DNA of 64,000 nucleotides, taken from Ixodes scapularis. Its lineage: Eukaryota; Arthropoda; Arachnida; Ixodida; Ixodidae. The position numbers were made by a program, and so were the translations under genes. The stretch is from positions 33,276,080 through 33,340,079 of the forward strand of contig NW_024609884.1 in NCBI RefSeq assembly GCF_016920785.2. Reading direction: 5' to 3'. Below the pieces are notes generated by a model. The model worked only from the letters and a program-made list of their open reading frames with translations, was not told the DNA's origin and did no database searches. Position 1 is the stretch's first letter. Each line of letters opens with the position of its first letter. Of this stretch, positions 11,650 through 23,469 are shown piece by piece.

Positions 11650-12260
11650 TATACGAGGGTGAGTAAAATGGGAACCTCAAAATGTAAAAACATTTTGAAA
11701 CCTGGTGCCATAGTCCCATGAGTTGGTAGCCCTCTTTCCAATAATTAAAAGAGTGTTCAACAGGTGGTAGCAAAGTGCTGACCACCAGCATGACGTCACA
11801 GTACGAGTGTCAAGATGGCTGTCCCACTTGAGACATGCACCGAGGAGGAACAGTGTCCTGTCATAGTTTTTTAATTACTGAAAACTACTGAAATTGACCA
11901 TCAAATGCTTGTGGAAATAAAGTGCGCTGGTAAAGTCACGGTGTTAGAGGAGAATTACAGCACCATCATCAAATGAAGTTGCAGCAGAGTGACGCTTGTC
12001 TATCACTCCAGCAAGTGTATGAATGGACTAGGAAGTTCCAAAACAGCGCGACTTCTGTGACAGACTCTCCTCGACCAGGTCAGACACACCAAGTGGTGAC
12101 ACCAGAGCCGATTGCAGCAGTTGATGGCATCATTCTGTAATATCGACGAGTGACGGCGAATGAAATAGCTTGGCTTGTCAACTTCAGTCTAGGTTTTCAC
12201 CCCAAGTTATTATAACATTTTTGAACCACTCAAGGAGGTCATGGGGAAGCATTTCCGGTT
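11650..12260 (+). pseudogene. decayed mariner transposase, 5' half
   Basis: A TA followed by TACGAGGGTGAGTAAAATGG resembles a mariner 5' terminus. About 160 bp later one frame, interrupted by stops and shifts, gives VYEWTRKFQNSATSV, then DSPRPGQTHQVVTPE and RVTANEIAWLV. This matches the spacing and character of the N-terminal HTH part of mariner transposases (YEW..RF, EPRSGRP, ITVREIA). The DDD catalytic half and the 3' TIR were not found, so the copy is truncated and dead. Confidence 0.6.
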
Positions 12261-12689
12261 TGATGAGGGGGTGCAACAGGCGATGCAGGGGTGACTGCAT
12301 GCAACCAAAACTTTTTGCTACAAAATTTTGTGCATTTGTTAGAAGACTTGCATTGAGCGGAATGCAGACCAAGCTGTAAAATAACAGTGATGTGTACCAC
12401 TTTTTCTTCATTAAATTTTGAGCAAACAAAATATCTAAGGCCTTCATTTGACTGACCCTTGTACTAGAGTATCTTGAAGCATGCACTTGGAACCATAGGT
12501 GGTGGGTGGCATGTAGACAAGCCGAAATGACAACAGATACACTGAACAAAAAGAATTGCCTGCAAGACAAATGAGTACTGTCTGTGACAATCTAACGTGT
12601 AACCACTTTAGAGTTTTCATTCCACTAGAGCCTTACAAAGTTTGCTTTTCCTCGTTCAAAATACAGATATGAAGCGACTATCTAGTGTT

Positions 12690-12815
12690 CGCAGTTGGGC
12701 TAGTTGGTAGACCATTCTTTGAAAAGAAACAGTGCAAAGAAGAAAGAGGAGACAGAGCTATGGTATGTTTGTCTCCTCCTCCGTGTATTTGCACTGCTTG
12801 CTTGTTAATAGAATA
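12690..12815. repeat. short fold-back repeat, GGGCTAGTTGG family
   Basis: Starts TTGGGCTAGTTGGTAG and folds back imperfectly (AACAGTGCAAAGA against TTTGCACTGCTT, and GGAGACAG against TTGTCTCC). The same leading phrase opens the palindromic repeat at about 13420-13539, so both appear to belong to one short interspersed family. Confidence 0.5.
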
Positions 12816-12819
12816 CAGA

Positions 12820-13415
12820 GCCTGTCAGACTGTGACACAGGTAGACCTATGCCATGAACATCACTGCGAGGTCGAATGTCACTGGCACCACTTGACTGCT
12901 GATACTGCCATGATAATTGACTTTTTTTGCTGAAGACTAATTAATGACATTGCAATGTTACACACTACACATAAAAACCTCTATCATCGATGCTCACATG
13001 CAGATTAGGTTAGTTGCACACTATCTACCCTGATCAGTCACAAAGAGGATAATCTAGGCAAACCATGCCTGGAAAAAAGTCCCAAAACAGCTGAATTTTC
13101 TATAATTCTGTGAGAGCTGTATTCAGGCCCCAGATCATACTAAATGCAATATAGTAATGATACTTGACTGCATCAGAATCACAAGTCACTGAAACGTGAT
13201 GCACAATTCTGAAATAAAAGAGTGGTACAGAACGAGTTTGGAAGGTGGTTACATGCGAAACTGTACAAGCATGGACGGAGATGGTAATGCTGTAAAATGC
13301 CAAACAGGCAGTTTTGCAAAAAAAAAAAAAAAAACTATTATGTGCAATGACTTTTACTCTTAGCAACTACAAAACAAACTGACTTGAGGATGAATTTATT
13401 AGCATTAAAATCATC
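12820..13415. other. intergenic, nothing recognised
   Basis: Contains a run of 17 A near 13317; no domain-bearing frame. Confidence 0.35.
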
Positions 13416-13435
13416 TGGTGGGCTAGTTGGCTAAA

Positions 13436-13539
13436 CATAATGAGGAAATTAGCGCAAATACAAGGAAGGAAGAAAGCGCTCTTTCCTGTCCTAACGTTCT
13501 TTCTTCCTTCCTTGTATTTGCGCTAATTTCCTCATTATG
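13436..13539. repeat. perfect inverted repeat, 41-bp arms
   Basis: 13436-13476 is an exact reverse complement of 13499-13539, with a 22-bp spacer. It is preceded by GGTGGGCTAGTTGGCT, as in the related repeat at 12690. A transcript would form a long stable hairpin. Confidence 0.85.
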
Positions 13540-13727
13540 AATTTATTAGAAAGAACAAAAAACTGAATAGCTTCTAGAGATTGAGTACCACAACTTCCAA
13601 TAGTCTTGCAGTAAAAAAACTTTCCTTGTGAATTTGTATCTGCCAAAACATTTTACTCTAAGTGTTTCTGTTAGCAATGCACTGAAAAAGTTTGCATTCA
13701 ATGAAAACGAAAAATTAACCTTTTGAG

Positions 13728-13767
13728 GAACGTTTCTGGGGCCATCATGATGGCCCCAGAAATGTTC
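13728..13767. repeat. 40-nt near-perfect palindrome
   Basis: Centred on CATG with GGGGCC/GGCCCC shoulders; only one pair (position 5 of each arm) fails to match. It is followed two bases later by a second palindrome. Confidence 0.85.
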
Positions 13768-13769
13768 AC

Positions 13770-13797
13770 AAACAATGACACTGCAGTGTCATTGTTT
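13770..13797. repeat. 28-nt perfect palindrome
   Basis: Centred on CTGCAG with TGACA/TGTCA shoulders; every base pairs. No spacer loop. Confidence 0.85.
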
Positions 13798-13799
13798 TG

Positions 13800-14825
13800 T
13801 GAGTGTGCTTGCTATATTCCACATGGAAGTTTGCCATCCTTTCACTGCACCTGGAGAGCTCCTTGCCTAGCCCAGCATGGCACAAGAGACCTATTCAAAA
13901 ACCGAAGCTCCCTTAGCAGTAAAGCACCACTCAATGTATTCTGCGTACCATATAGCCACTGAGTTTAGGCTGCGATTGGTCGACTTCCTTTCACAACATC
14001 ACGTCGCAATTAAATTCACTGCTTGCATTTCCAATTATGCGAATTCCGACAAATTTATAATACTGTAGGTGTTGGTGAACAGTGTGGAAGAAAGTCTAGC
14101 GCACTTCTATTTCGGGTTCCCGGTATACCAGAGTAGAATGACGATGGCCAACTTGCCTCGCAACACGATTGCATCTTTGAGTTCAATATTCACAATCTCA
14201 TCTAGTGTTGTATACCACAACTGAAATTAAGTCATTCAAAGTTTAAAAAGTTTTTGATTTGCTAGAAGTCGACGACCTGTCGCTTCGTGTTAAGCGAAAA
14301 ACAAGCTGTGCACTCCTGTGCTCGTAGCTGTGCCTGTCGCTGGCAGATGAAATTACGAAATGCAATAACATCACTATTACTACTGCACAAAATAAACTAC
14401 AAAGTCTTCCTTATGTCAACAAATATCTCCCTCCCAAAATTTATAGTGATTCGAAATGAAGTTTTCACAAACACTGAAATAGGCTGCAATGGAGACCATA
14501 CCAGACAGTCAGCACGCAGCAGCAATCCATATCTCTCACTAAGCCTTCACAGCCGTTGCAGGCCATGTCTTAACAGTGGCTCTAAAATACTCAAGGTAAA
14601 CTCACACAGTGAGGAAAGCAAACGCAAAACAATTCTTGTATTTATGAACATGAAGGTTGTCACAATGTGTGTGGGCTCCTGCTCGAGACAGATCTTGAAC
14701 TATGTGGCATCAAGATGCTGAGACTTGGCGTCGCCAGATATCAGGAAACGCTGACAGAAGTACCCCAGTACAAAAAACTGAAAAAGCATGAACCAAGAGA
14801 AATTCTATGCATGGTTTGGACTAGT
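13800..14825. other. intergenic, no supportable gene
   Basis: The longest frame (14287-14721, 144 codons, plus) has no domain, low-complexity stretches and no codon pattern suggesting a protein. I regard it as chance. Confidence 0.4.
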
Positions 14826-17182
14826 GCTGAAGGGTGTTTCCACATCAGATTGTACAATGATGGACTGAATCATATTTTTTTTTTATATTTATGTAAAAAA
14901 AATATATATGTTAAAGCCATGTTTTTGGGAAGAGCATTCAGCTATATGCGAACGCCATAGCTAATTTTCTCCCAAAGATATAAAATTTCAAAGCTCAAGG
15001 TGTGGAGATTGCCCAGGTTTCACTATGGTACTTTGCACAGCTGTCAATTTCACACCAAAGTATTCATGTAATAATAGTTTTTCTTATTTACTTTATGAAA
15101 GGTTTACAACATGTACACAGAACATTAAGAATTACGACAAGACTTCTATGCAAAACAATTTAAGAAACACGTCAAAGAAATATGTTTAAGACATTCACCG
15201 ATTATTTACCAGTGAACTACTTTGTATAAAACAATGCAACATATATTAAAATGGTTATCTTCAAAGGGGGACTCTGCCGATATTTCTAACATTTTCGATT
15301 TGGTTGGAATGTGGCAGATTGCATCAATAACCCTTTCTCTACTGATTACCAAAATATTTTATAAAAATAAAATTTTTCCGTAAAGTTATTGAATTTTCAA
15401 GTTGCCCTGGCTACGAAGGTTCCAGGAGCCGACTCTCTACTGGTAACAATAAAACATCCCTACTTTTCCCTACCCATGTATGTCACCAGCAGGCAGGCGG
15501 ACGCGAGACTCGGGCAGCCGTGAAACAGCTTTCCGGGCGCCAGTCTATTACATTTAGTAATTATCTTTATAATTAATAAATTGAAAGGTATAACTATTGT
15601 TTCGCCCACACTATGAAGATATGTGGCATGTGCAACCTTTTACGGCGCTTAAAAAAAAACACGAAAACACCCAATTTCGACGAGTTTTGACAAAAAAGGG
15701 GGGGGGGGGGGGGGGGGGGTTCTTAGGAGGCTACACAAGGAACAAAAAGTATAAAGCTGAACTATGGGACATTATAACTTTCTCCACCCTACGATAGAGC
15801 AGCACCGCTGTACAGGCCGAGAAGTGCACTGCGCAGGCACGTTATGCTAATCACATGGACACCGCAGAGCGCTAGGAGTAATCTTGATGCCGTTTAGCTC
15901 AATGTTGGCTACGCCAACACCGTAGCCTTGACTGTGCTGTTGACTGCACCTCAATTCGCCTGCTAGAGTCGGCCAATTTCGGCAACTTGGCTCGTTCCAA
16001 AGTTTGCCGGGGACCGTTTAAGGAACATTTAGACAGAACTAAATCATAATATTTGACGTGTGGTCCTCCTAGGCGATACTGAAAAGAACTCGATTGTTTT
16101 TTTCAAGAACAAAAATTAAGCGGAGTTGCCCTTTAAAGGGCCCCAGAAAAGGAAAAAAAATGTTTTGTTAGAACAGTCTAGTAGGAACACGCAAATAAAA
16201 AAAAAATAAAAAAAAATTTAAGAGAAAAAAATTTTTTTAGAGAAATATTGATGGCGAGAGATTGTTTTGAAATACTGTGCGCGAAGTCCATGACGTCACG
16301 GGTCATTCCGGAATGATCACCTCGATCGTGAAAGCGAAGCTGATCCATTTCTCCTCCACGCGCCCGAAATGCCGAAAGAAAACAAGTGGAAAGGAGGTGA
16401 CTGCTGACTAAATCGCATCTTGCGCCGTCAATATTGCTCTAAAATTTTTTTTTTTCGCGTAATATTAGTTTTTTCATGCACGTGTCTCAACCAGACTTAA
16501 AATGTTTTTTATTTCTTTTCAGGGTTTTTTGAGGAGGTCATATGTTACTCAATGTTTTGTCATCACAAGTTAGTTAAGTCCCCGTGAATGGTTTTAAAGA
16601 GTTAAAAAAAAAAAAGACGTATTTTTTAAATATGGATGTGCAATTTTGCCACACTTAGAGAAATGAGCTGTTTCTGCATTAATTAAAACTACAAGAAAAG
16701 CACAGCATATTTTTCTTATAAAATTGTAAAATGCATTTAAAAATAATTATTTTGATATACTTTGGATTGTTTTATATGAAGTAGTTTGATGGAAAATAAT
16801 TTGCGAATGTGCCTCCAAAACATGTTAATTTGATGTGTTTTGTCAACTTTTTTTGTACAGAAATATTTCATTGTAATTTCTAATATTCTGTGTACATATA
16901 GTAAAATCTGTCATAAAATAAATAGAAAAAATTGTTACCACATGCATGCTTTGGTGTGATATTGATGGTTGTGGAAAGTACCATAGTGTATGTAACCTTG
17001 GCAATTTCCATGCCTCGAGCTTCGAAATTTTATATCTCCGGAAGAAAATTAGTTACGGCGTTTGCATACAGTAGCTGAATGCTTTTCCCAAGAACATGGC
17101 TTTTACGTATATTTCTTACATAAACATAAAAAAATCACACGGAAAATCATTGTACGATCTGATATGGAAACCCCCTGAAGCA
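14826..17182. mobile_element. element with long degenerate terminal inverted repeats
   Basis: About 14826-15060 and 16940-17182 are diverged inverted repeats. The outermost match is GTTTCCACATCAGATTGTAC against, read inward, GTTTCCATATCAGATCGTAC. They share further blocks such as GGTACTTTGCACAG versus GTACTTTCCACAA (read inward) and ATATAAAATTTC. The interior is AT-rich and interrupted by a TTAA-type element (15265-16132). No transposase frame. Confidence 0.6.
15265..16132. mobile_element. TTAA-type element nested in the long-TIR element
   Basis: Left border TCAA (15261-15264, one change from TTAA) then AGGGGGACTCTGCCG. Right border ends CGGAGTTGCCCT before TTAA (16133-16136), i.e. AGGGCAACTCCG read inward. 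A second AGGGCCCC start abuts the same TTAA on the right and may belong to another copy. Contains a 22-base G run at 15698-15719. Confidence 0.45.
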
Positions 17183-17189
17183 TCGAGAT

Positions 17190-17940
17190 ATGGCACTGAA
17201 ACTATTTCAAAGGCCACAAAATTATGCGCTCAGGAAGTCTACGAGACACCAATGCAAGAAATAGAAATTTGAATGCTTTTTATGGTCCATGCTATATGCT
17301 CCGTGCGCTGGTGTTTAGAAAAAACCTGTGGCACCATCTAGTGGACAAAATAGGAACTATTGGTATGTTCCCGACGCTCCGTTTTCGCGGGCAAGCCAGC
17401 GTTTCCAAAGCCTCGTTATGTTGTCTGCAGCAGTGTGGACAAAAAAATAACCTTTGATTTTTTTTGTTATGCATACGACTGCCTCAACGGCTGAATGAAT
17501 AAAGCTGAATAAGCTAACCTTTGTGAAATTCTAGCGATTTCCGGGCAAGCTGTAGGAAGTGGACCAGGCGGAGTGTCGACGGTAACGAATCTCAGCGGTT
17601 CCACGGTGTGACCCACCACATGAGCTTCGTTCGTGTCTGTCATGTCCCGACGCAGGACAAAGGCATGAAAATTGTCAATGTACAGCCGCCATCAGACAAG
17701 TGACCTTTATTGTTCGAGCCTAAGGGCCCAGAAATATGTATGTGACAGTGAAAGAAGTGAGAATACAACCGTGTCATTTTTAAAATTTTTACCTAGTCCC
17801 CACGATGCAGATTTGCTTGCAACTGGCACTAGAGTACAGTTAGCTGGTACCAGCCACCATTTTGGTGCAAAGCTCTAGCGGCAGTTCGTGAAGGAAGAAG
17901 CTAGAAGTCCTGAAGCGCTTACTTCGTGGGGAACGAAAAG
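17190..17940. other. intergenic, nothing recognised
   Basis: Short frames only. GGCACCATCTAGTGGACAAA near 17330 looks repetitive but has no visible partner here. Confidence 0.35.
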
Positions 17941-17944
17941 AGCC

Positions 17945-18094
17945 TCACCACCAGGGGTTTCCCTAGGAATTGAAATTGGGGGGGGGGGTCTAAATTTTTA
18001 GGAAGCGGGGAGGAGGGGGGGGCATTGAGAATAGGAGTCGTTGCAAATTAACAGGGTGCCTTTAGAAAAACAAGGGAAGAGGAGGGGGGTGTGT
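17945..18094. repeat. G-rich poly-G repeat
   Basis: Starts CAGGGGTTTCCCTAGGAATT and runs into a G10 tract and further G blocks. It resembles the poly-G-bearing MITEs at 48936 and 53213, but no matching right end or duplication was found. Confidence 0.4.
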
Positions 18095-18206
18095 AGGGGA
18101 ATCACTGCTCACCACCTGCCTAGTCTTTTTAGGGAATCACTGCTCACCACCTGCCTAGTCTTTTTAGGGAATCACTGCTCACCACCTGCCTAGTCACCAG
18201 TCTTTT
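18095..18206. repeat. 35-bp tandem repeat, three copies
   Basis: The unit starts AGGGAATCACTGCTCACC and ends TAGTC plus T5. Copies begin at about 18095, 18131 and 18166; the third has a CACCAG variation near its end. There are no spacers, so it is not a CRISPR array. Confidence 0.85.
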
Positions 18207-18209
18207 TAA

Positions 18210-19180
18210 ATATATATATAAAAAAAAGAAGGGCAACCTGATTGCGTGATGGTTAACATGGCTTCAGCACTTTACACCAAAAAATATGTCCCTGAAATCT
18301 TTCATGAGACCCCCATGTGAAGTGTGTAAATTATTTTTCTGCCGGCTAAGACGTCTAAACCTTTTTCTTTATGAATACATTCTAGACACTTATTTTGCAA
18401 TTTGTTTGCGTTCGTTACACAAATCAAAAAGCATGATTTGTTTGAATCATGCTTCTTAATTTGTTGCACAAATCAAGAAGCATCAAGAAGAAATCGAGAA
18501 GCTCGTCGATTCTATTTGGCCTTGTCGACATTGGCCACAGTGATTGTGTTACCCAGGCTCAGGGCACAGGTGCCGACAGAATCGCAAACGCGATCCCGCA
18601 TTGTGCCAGTCATGCATGGTGGCTTTACGAGTGCGATTCATAGCCAGGTTAGGAAGTTTCCATAGATCATTTCAGCCGTCCTTCCACACCTCAACGAGAT
18701 TCAGAACTCTGCAGACGCATCATCTTTCCAGCGGAAGGCACAGTGAAGGGAAAAAAAAGTCTCAAAACCTAAACAACTTACTAAGCCGAGGCGGCGTAAA
18801 AAAATCCCCTGGGTAAAACATCATGCTTAAAAGGAAAAACAAACAAACAAAGGAAATGGTCGTCGTTGAATTACATTTCGCCCAGATTTTGCCTACCCGC
18901 TGCTTGCTGCGGCGTGAATCACCCCCTTTTCCAGTAAAAACAGGTGATTGCCAGCATAATGCTTCTTTCTCAGCCTGAAACGCCTCGTTCCAAAATATAT
19001 TACAGGGTCGTTTATTCTGTTGAGTCGCAAAAACGCGCCTCCTGGCAACTTCCGCAAGCTGCCACTTCCACTTGGGAACATATCATTAGTTCTTAAACCG
19101 ACCACAGGAGGCTCCGATGGCACGAGAAAGTGGCACCATAGCGGCATGCACGGAGCGGATACATATAGCCTTGTAACGAT
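18210..19180. other. intergenic, no supportable gene
   Basis: Frames of 84-90 codons (18402-18816 plus, 18893-19147 minus) show no recognisable domain. Confidence 0.35.
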
Positions 19181-19184
19181 GTGT

Positions 19185-19325
19185 CGATGAGTCTATCGAA
19201 ACTGAAACCATGCAATTCTGCTCCATAGCCACTTGGTTCCCAGAACGTTATGTGTGCAGTGTTGCATGCAGGGATTTATGGAAGTAGCTTAATGTATTCA
19301 AAGGTTTGATGGTGTGCACTACCCA
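19185..19325 (+). repeat. second copy of the repeat at 3770-3905
   Basis: Shares GTGTTGCATGCAGG and ATTTATGGAAGTAG with the minus-strand copy 15 kb away, in opposite orientation. Surrounding similarity is patchy, which suggests an old dispersed element. Confidence 0.45.
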
Positions 19326-19329
19326 AGTC

Positions 19330-20566
19330 TTAACCTTTTGTGTGAATTGCACCTTTCGCAAGCAGTGCAAAAGGATATGGATAACAAGGTGGACCAAGCC
19401 ACTTCCTCCAGTGGACAAAGTGGATAACAAGGTTCACTTGAAGGTGTGTCTTCACCATTTGAAGCAAAACTGCGGGAGTCCAGTTTGGTGGGCTGGTCTG
19501 CTTGTGCGTTTTTTTATCAGTTTGATAAGTCAAATGTAGTATTCCCTGGAATATTGATGTGAGAATTCTGTCAGTGCAGCTAAGTTGGTTGTATACTTGC
19601 CTTGCACATCATCTCTGGACTGGGTTTAAGTCCCACCAGGGATGGATCTTTTTACATAACTAATCAAGACGATTTCAGAATGCTCTATTCTGCACACCCT
19701 GCGAAATTTATAATAATGCTTCAAGACATGCTTTTCGACATACGACGAATACAAAAGCCAAGGCGCCTTTCCACAGTCATTACAGGATGGTCTTTATGGT
19801 ACTACCCCTTTTGAAGGCACAAATTCAGTGTGGTTTTCATTTGTGCCAATAGCTCCAGTTACAATGCAAAAGAACATTGACGGCCACACTTTGTAATTCA
19901 TAAGCTTCAAAATGCATAATAATGTATCTGCAGTAATGGCACACTCCAAAGATTGCTTCTTTGGGATACAAGAACCTACCTTTTAGTAACTAGTTCAGCT
20001 GTTCTAGATGTTGGTGTCGGGGTGCTCCCTTCGAAGATTTTCTCAAAGTTCCCTACAAGAGAAGAGGATATACTTGTAAAATCTTGAAAGCAAGTACTCA
20101 CTATAGTTTCCATGATGCACATACAGACTTAAAAAATGCTACTGCATAGCAGACACCTTACAACAGCCCATATATACGCACTCCATGCCCCCCCAAGCAA
20201 CCACTTTCCATTTTTCGTGATTTGAGGACTTGCACACACCATGGTACTGTCACAACTACTTAACTCTAACTGGGATTAATATTTTGTATCCCACAAAAAT
20301 GAGCATAAGATTATCTTAAATTTTCTGGTGAAATTTCAGTGTAAGTTGATCAAGTTCTAACAATTCAAATATGCATACATAAATAAAAGCAGACCTATAA
20401 AACAAAATCACAATCAGACACACTGTCCAGATAATTTTTTATTTTACCTCATATCTTCAAAAGATCTTTAAAGTCTCTTGAGAAATACAAAATACAAAGG
20501 TAAAGACACCTGACTGACTGCATCAAAATTTATAAGGCATTGCAACCTTTGAAACAGTTCTGCAGG
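19330..20566. other. intergenic, nothing recognised
   Basis: AT-rich, with only short frames. Confidence 0.35.
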
Positions 20567-20574
20567 TTCTAAAC

Positions 20575-21513
20575 CAGGGGTCTCAAACATGCGGCCCGCA
20601 ACTCGCCGAGATGCGGCCTGCAGGGAAACGGCTGTGAGCCCCCGTTACCATTTCTCAAGCGCTACAAATGGCACGCGCCATATGTCGCAGATTCATTTCC
20701 ACTCAAAACGTAACTCTGCTCTCATTACATATCCAGATAATTTATACTATTCTGTTTTCATTTGACTTGTGTTTCGTTTTCATTTTTGCTTCTCAGCTTT
20801 TTATCATGTTTATCACATGTATGAAATTCCACTACTAGGCCGCAAGTGCAAGCTCTTCGCTCAAGGATGCACTTCAGCTGCACAAACTCTTGCTCAGCAG
20901 GTGCAACTGCCAAAAATAAATAAAGTTTCGGATATTTGCCTTCAGAAAATATCACCCTTCAAACATAAGTATTTTTTCAGACTGTTATAAAAATCGTCAG
21001 AAGAACAAATACTGTCAAATGCAGACTTTTTTCGACATGCTGAGCTTGATTAATTCCAGAGCTAATTGAGCAACGGGAATGACAGTGGGATAGCTCTCTT
21101 GTTCTCTTACAAAGACCAGCACAATGGTGGGCCGGTGCCAGTTTAATTTTTGTTATCACACCACTTAAGGAAAAAAATAGTGCTATAAACAAATTAAAGC
21201 TAAAGATGGCACAGTCAAAACTGCAAGTTACAAAAAGCGGAGAGCTCAAGGTTCTTTCTCTATACACCAACACTAATGTCACGCCTCTGTGGTGGCACTG
21301 TTGCAGCCACGGCCGCATGCGCAAAAGCTTCATCTCACGCGAATCTGGTTTCTGCGCTCGCGCAGTGCCCACTCCTGGTGTGGGCAAATGTGGGCTTGTT
21401 TGTAAACAGTGCGTCAGTCTATAAAATATCTTGACCTCCCTGCCTTACGTTAGCCTTCAATCTTTCGGGGTGGGCTATCAGGCCCCTATGCTCAAAAGTG
21501 TTTGAGACCCCTG
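20575..21513. mobile_element. hAT element remnant (Charlie-like termini)
   Basis: Exact 15-bp terminal inverted repeats, CAGGGGTCTCAAACA on the left and its complement on the right. Flanks TTCTAAAC (20567-20574) and CTCTAAAC (21514-21521) agree at 7 of 8 positions. CGGCCCGC just inside the left end is typical of this hAT group. The 136-codon minus frame inside shows no hAT transposase motif, so the 939-bp copy is non-autonomous or decayed. Confidence 0.85.
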
Positions 21514-21573
21514 CTCTAAACTATTCAATGACTATTTTCTTCACCGCAAAATAAACACATGTATAAAATCAAT

Positions 21574-22300
21574 ACTAGGGTTTGACACTCAATTTTTCGT
21601 TAATATACCACGAGGTCCTGAACTTGGGTGAAGCCTTTAAAATGACCGCATAAATCGGCTTGGTAAGATATTGCCCTACGATTTACCACAGAGGTGCCTG
21701 AAGGTGGTGGAAGCATCGCATCAAAATTTCAAAGAACGAACTTGCGCGAGTATAAAGTAAATAACTGGTTTTCTCTGTCTACGGTGAGTGTCTGCTAACT
21801 GCGCCCTCTGACTGGCACAACTGACAGATGGCGGTAGCGACCCCGGTGGCTTATGGCAGCTCAGCAACCGCCCAGACCCGCCGAAAGTAGACACGTAGAT
21901 GAAATTACTCGACAAATCGTCGGTTTTATTTGTTTTGAGTCAATTTAATGTTTTATTGAGAATGTAAATGAAATCATGCACTAACCATTAGAGCACTGAA
22001 AAAGCGTGCACTGTTTATGATTAGAAAAGATTGTCTGCATTTGGCCTGAACAGGTGGCTGCCACTGCTACCGTCATCTGTCGGTTGTTGCACCAGTCAGA
22101 GGGGGTGCGGTTAGCAGACGGGCACTGTAGGCAGAGAAAACCAGTTACGGCCTTATATTTTTTACTCAGGTAAGTTTGTTCTTTGAAACATTCATACGAT
22201 GCTTCCACCTTTACGCACCTGTGGTAAACTGTAGCGCAATATGTTACCAAGCCGATTTATGCAGTTACTTTCGAAGCTTTACCCAGATTCAAAACCCTGT
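21574..22300. mobile_element. fold-back element with about 280-bp inverted arms
   Basis: The left arm (about 21620-21880) and right arm (about 21990-22290) are inverted copies. They share GCATAAATCGGCTTGGTAA, AACTGGTTTTCTCTG and a GACAGATGGCGGTAGC / GACAGATGACGGTAGC block near the centre. The left arm has about 40 extra bases near its outer end. No coding capacity. Confidence 0.7.
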
Positions 22301-22304
22301 GGTA

Positions 22305-22920
22305 GAAAGATGAAAAAGAAACTTGTAACACCCACAAAAGTCACACCACCAGGAAAGTTGTGTTAAAGTTATCAACTCTCTTGGTACATTTAGAAAACAC
22401 TTTCGCTAAGCCAAAGGCCAGAGCAATTGCTAAAGCTCAAACTGGACAATTAAAAATAATGCTTAAAAAAAAAAATTGTACTTTAAACTTTGCTGTTATC
22501 ACTACTAAAATGTAAACCTAGACAAAGTTCTTCAAGTCTCTGCATGCCTTCATAGCACGAAATATAATTACAAACGAGAGTGAAATGAAAAGTAAGCTGT
22601 TACTCTCTCATCCTTTTTCAGCAAGACTATGCATTATTTAAAATGTGGGTGAATTTTGCTCCTGTCATTAAGGTTGGTTGCCTACTGAAACTGTTTAGCA
22701 GTGTAGAGGATCGAGCAACCTTAGTTGATGTCTGAAATCGACAAGCAGATATTTGTAGCTATTATGGCACCAAAGCAGGGTGCTTCATTTGTAGCATACC
22801 TCAAATAACACAGCGAGGCAACCATAGAATGATTATCAGCGATTTGCAATCACAAAATATTTTCGGCCCCACAGAGAAAAGCCACGCACCTTCAAATGAA
22901 ATCAGAGTAAATGTGCAAAA
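22305..22920. other. intergenic, nothing recognised
   Basis: AT-rich, short frames only. Confidence 0.35.
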
Positions 22921-22927
22921 TGCTTAA

Positions 22928-23462
22928 AGGGAACGGGACATCATACTCCCAAAAAACTTCTTAAGCGCTTCAATAAGACGTGCATTTTTCACAATCCCCC
23001 CTCCCCCCCCCCCCCCTTTTAATTTTTTTTTTTTTGTGCACATATCGCAAGTTGCAAGACCTATTAAGACATGGGAGTGATTCTGATATTTCAGCACGTC
23101 GACCCGAAATAGAAGCTTGTTTTGGAATAGTGCCGAGACATGCTGAAATCCATAAAAAAATTTTTTAACTGTCTGGACTGTAGACATACTTCACAAATTA
23201 ACCCCACCCCTCAAAAAAAAAAAAAAAAAAGACAAAAATGAAAGCACAATATTTACATTGTTGGACTTATTTTGAGTGAGGAGTGATTCCAGAACTTGCT
23301 TTTATATTGGCACGTCATCCCAACATTGTAAAACTCAACATGGGCCTTGGAACCAAAATATTGTGCCAATTTAGACTTTGTCGGGGAAACCTTGTTTTGT
23401 GAGGTCCGTATACTGTCCAGGTACTTAGAAAAAATAGTTTTCAGGGGGAGTTCAGTGTCCCT
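22928..23462. mobile_element. TTAA-type MITE
   Basis: TTAA (22924-22927) precedes AGGGAACGGGACATC. The right end reads GATGTCC-like AGTGTCCCT before GTAA (23463-23466), i.e. AGGGACACTGAACTCCC inward. A C14-type run lies near the left terminus. Imperfect ends make this moderate evidence. Confidence 0.45.
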
Positions 23463-23469
23463 GTAAAGC

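Noticed and set aside
14287..14721. 144-codon plus frame
   Set aside because: No domain or compositional support; expected by chance at this AT content.
18095..18206. CRISPR-like array
   Set aside because: Direct 35-bp units without spacers in a eukaryotic context.
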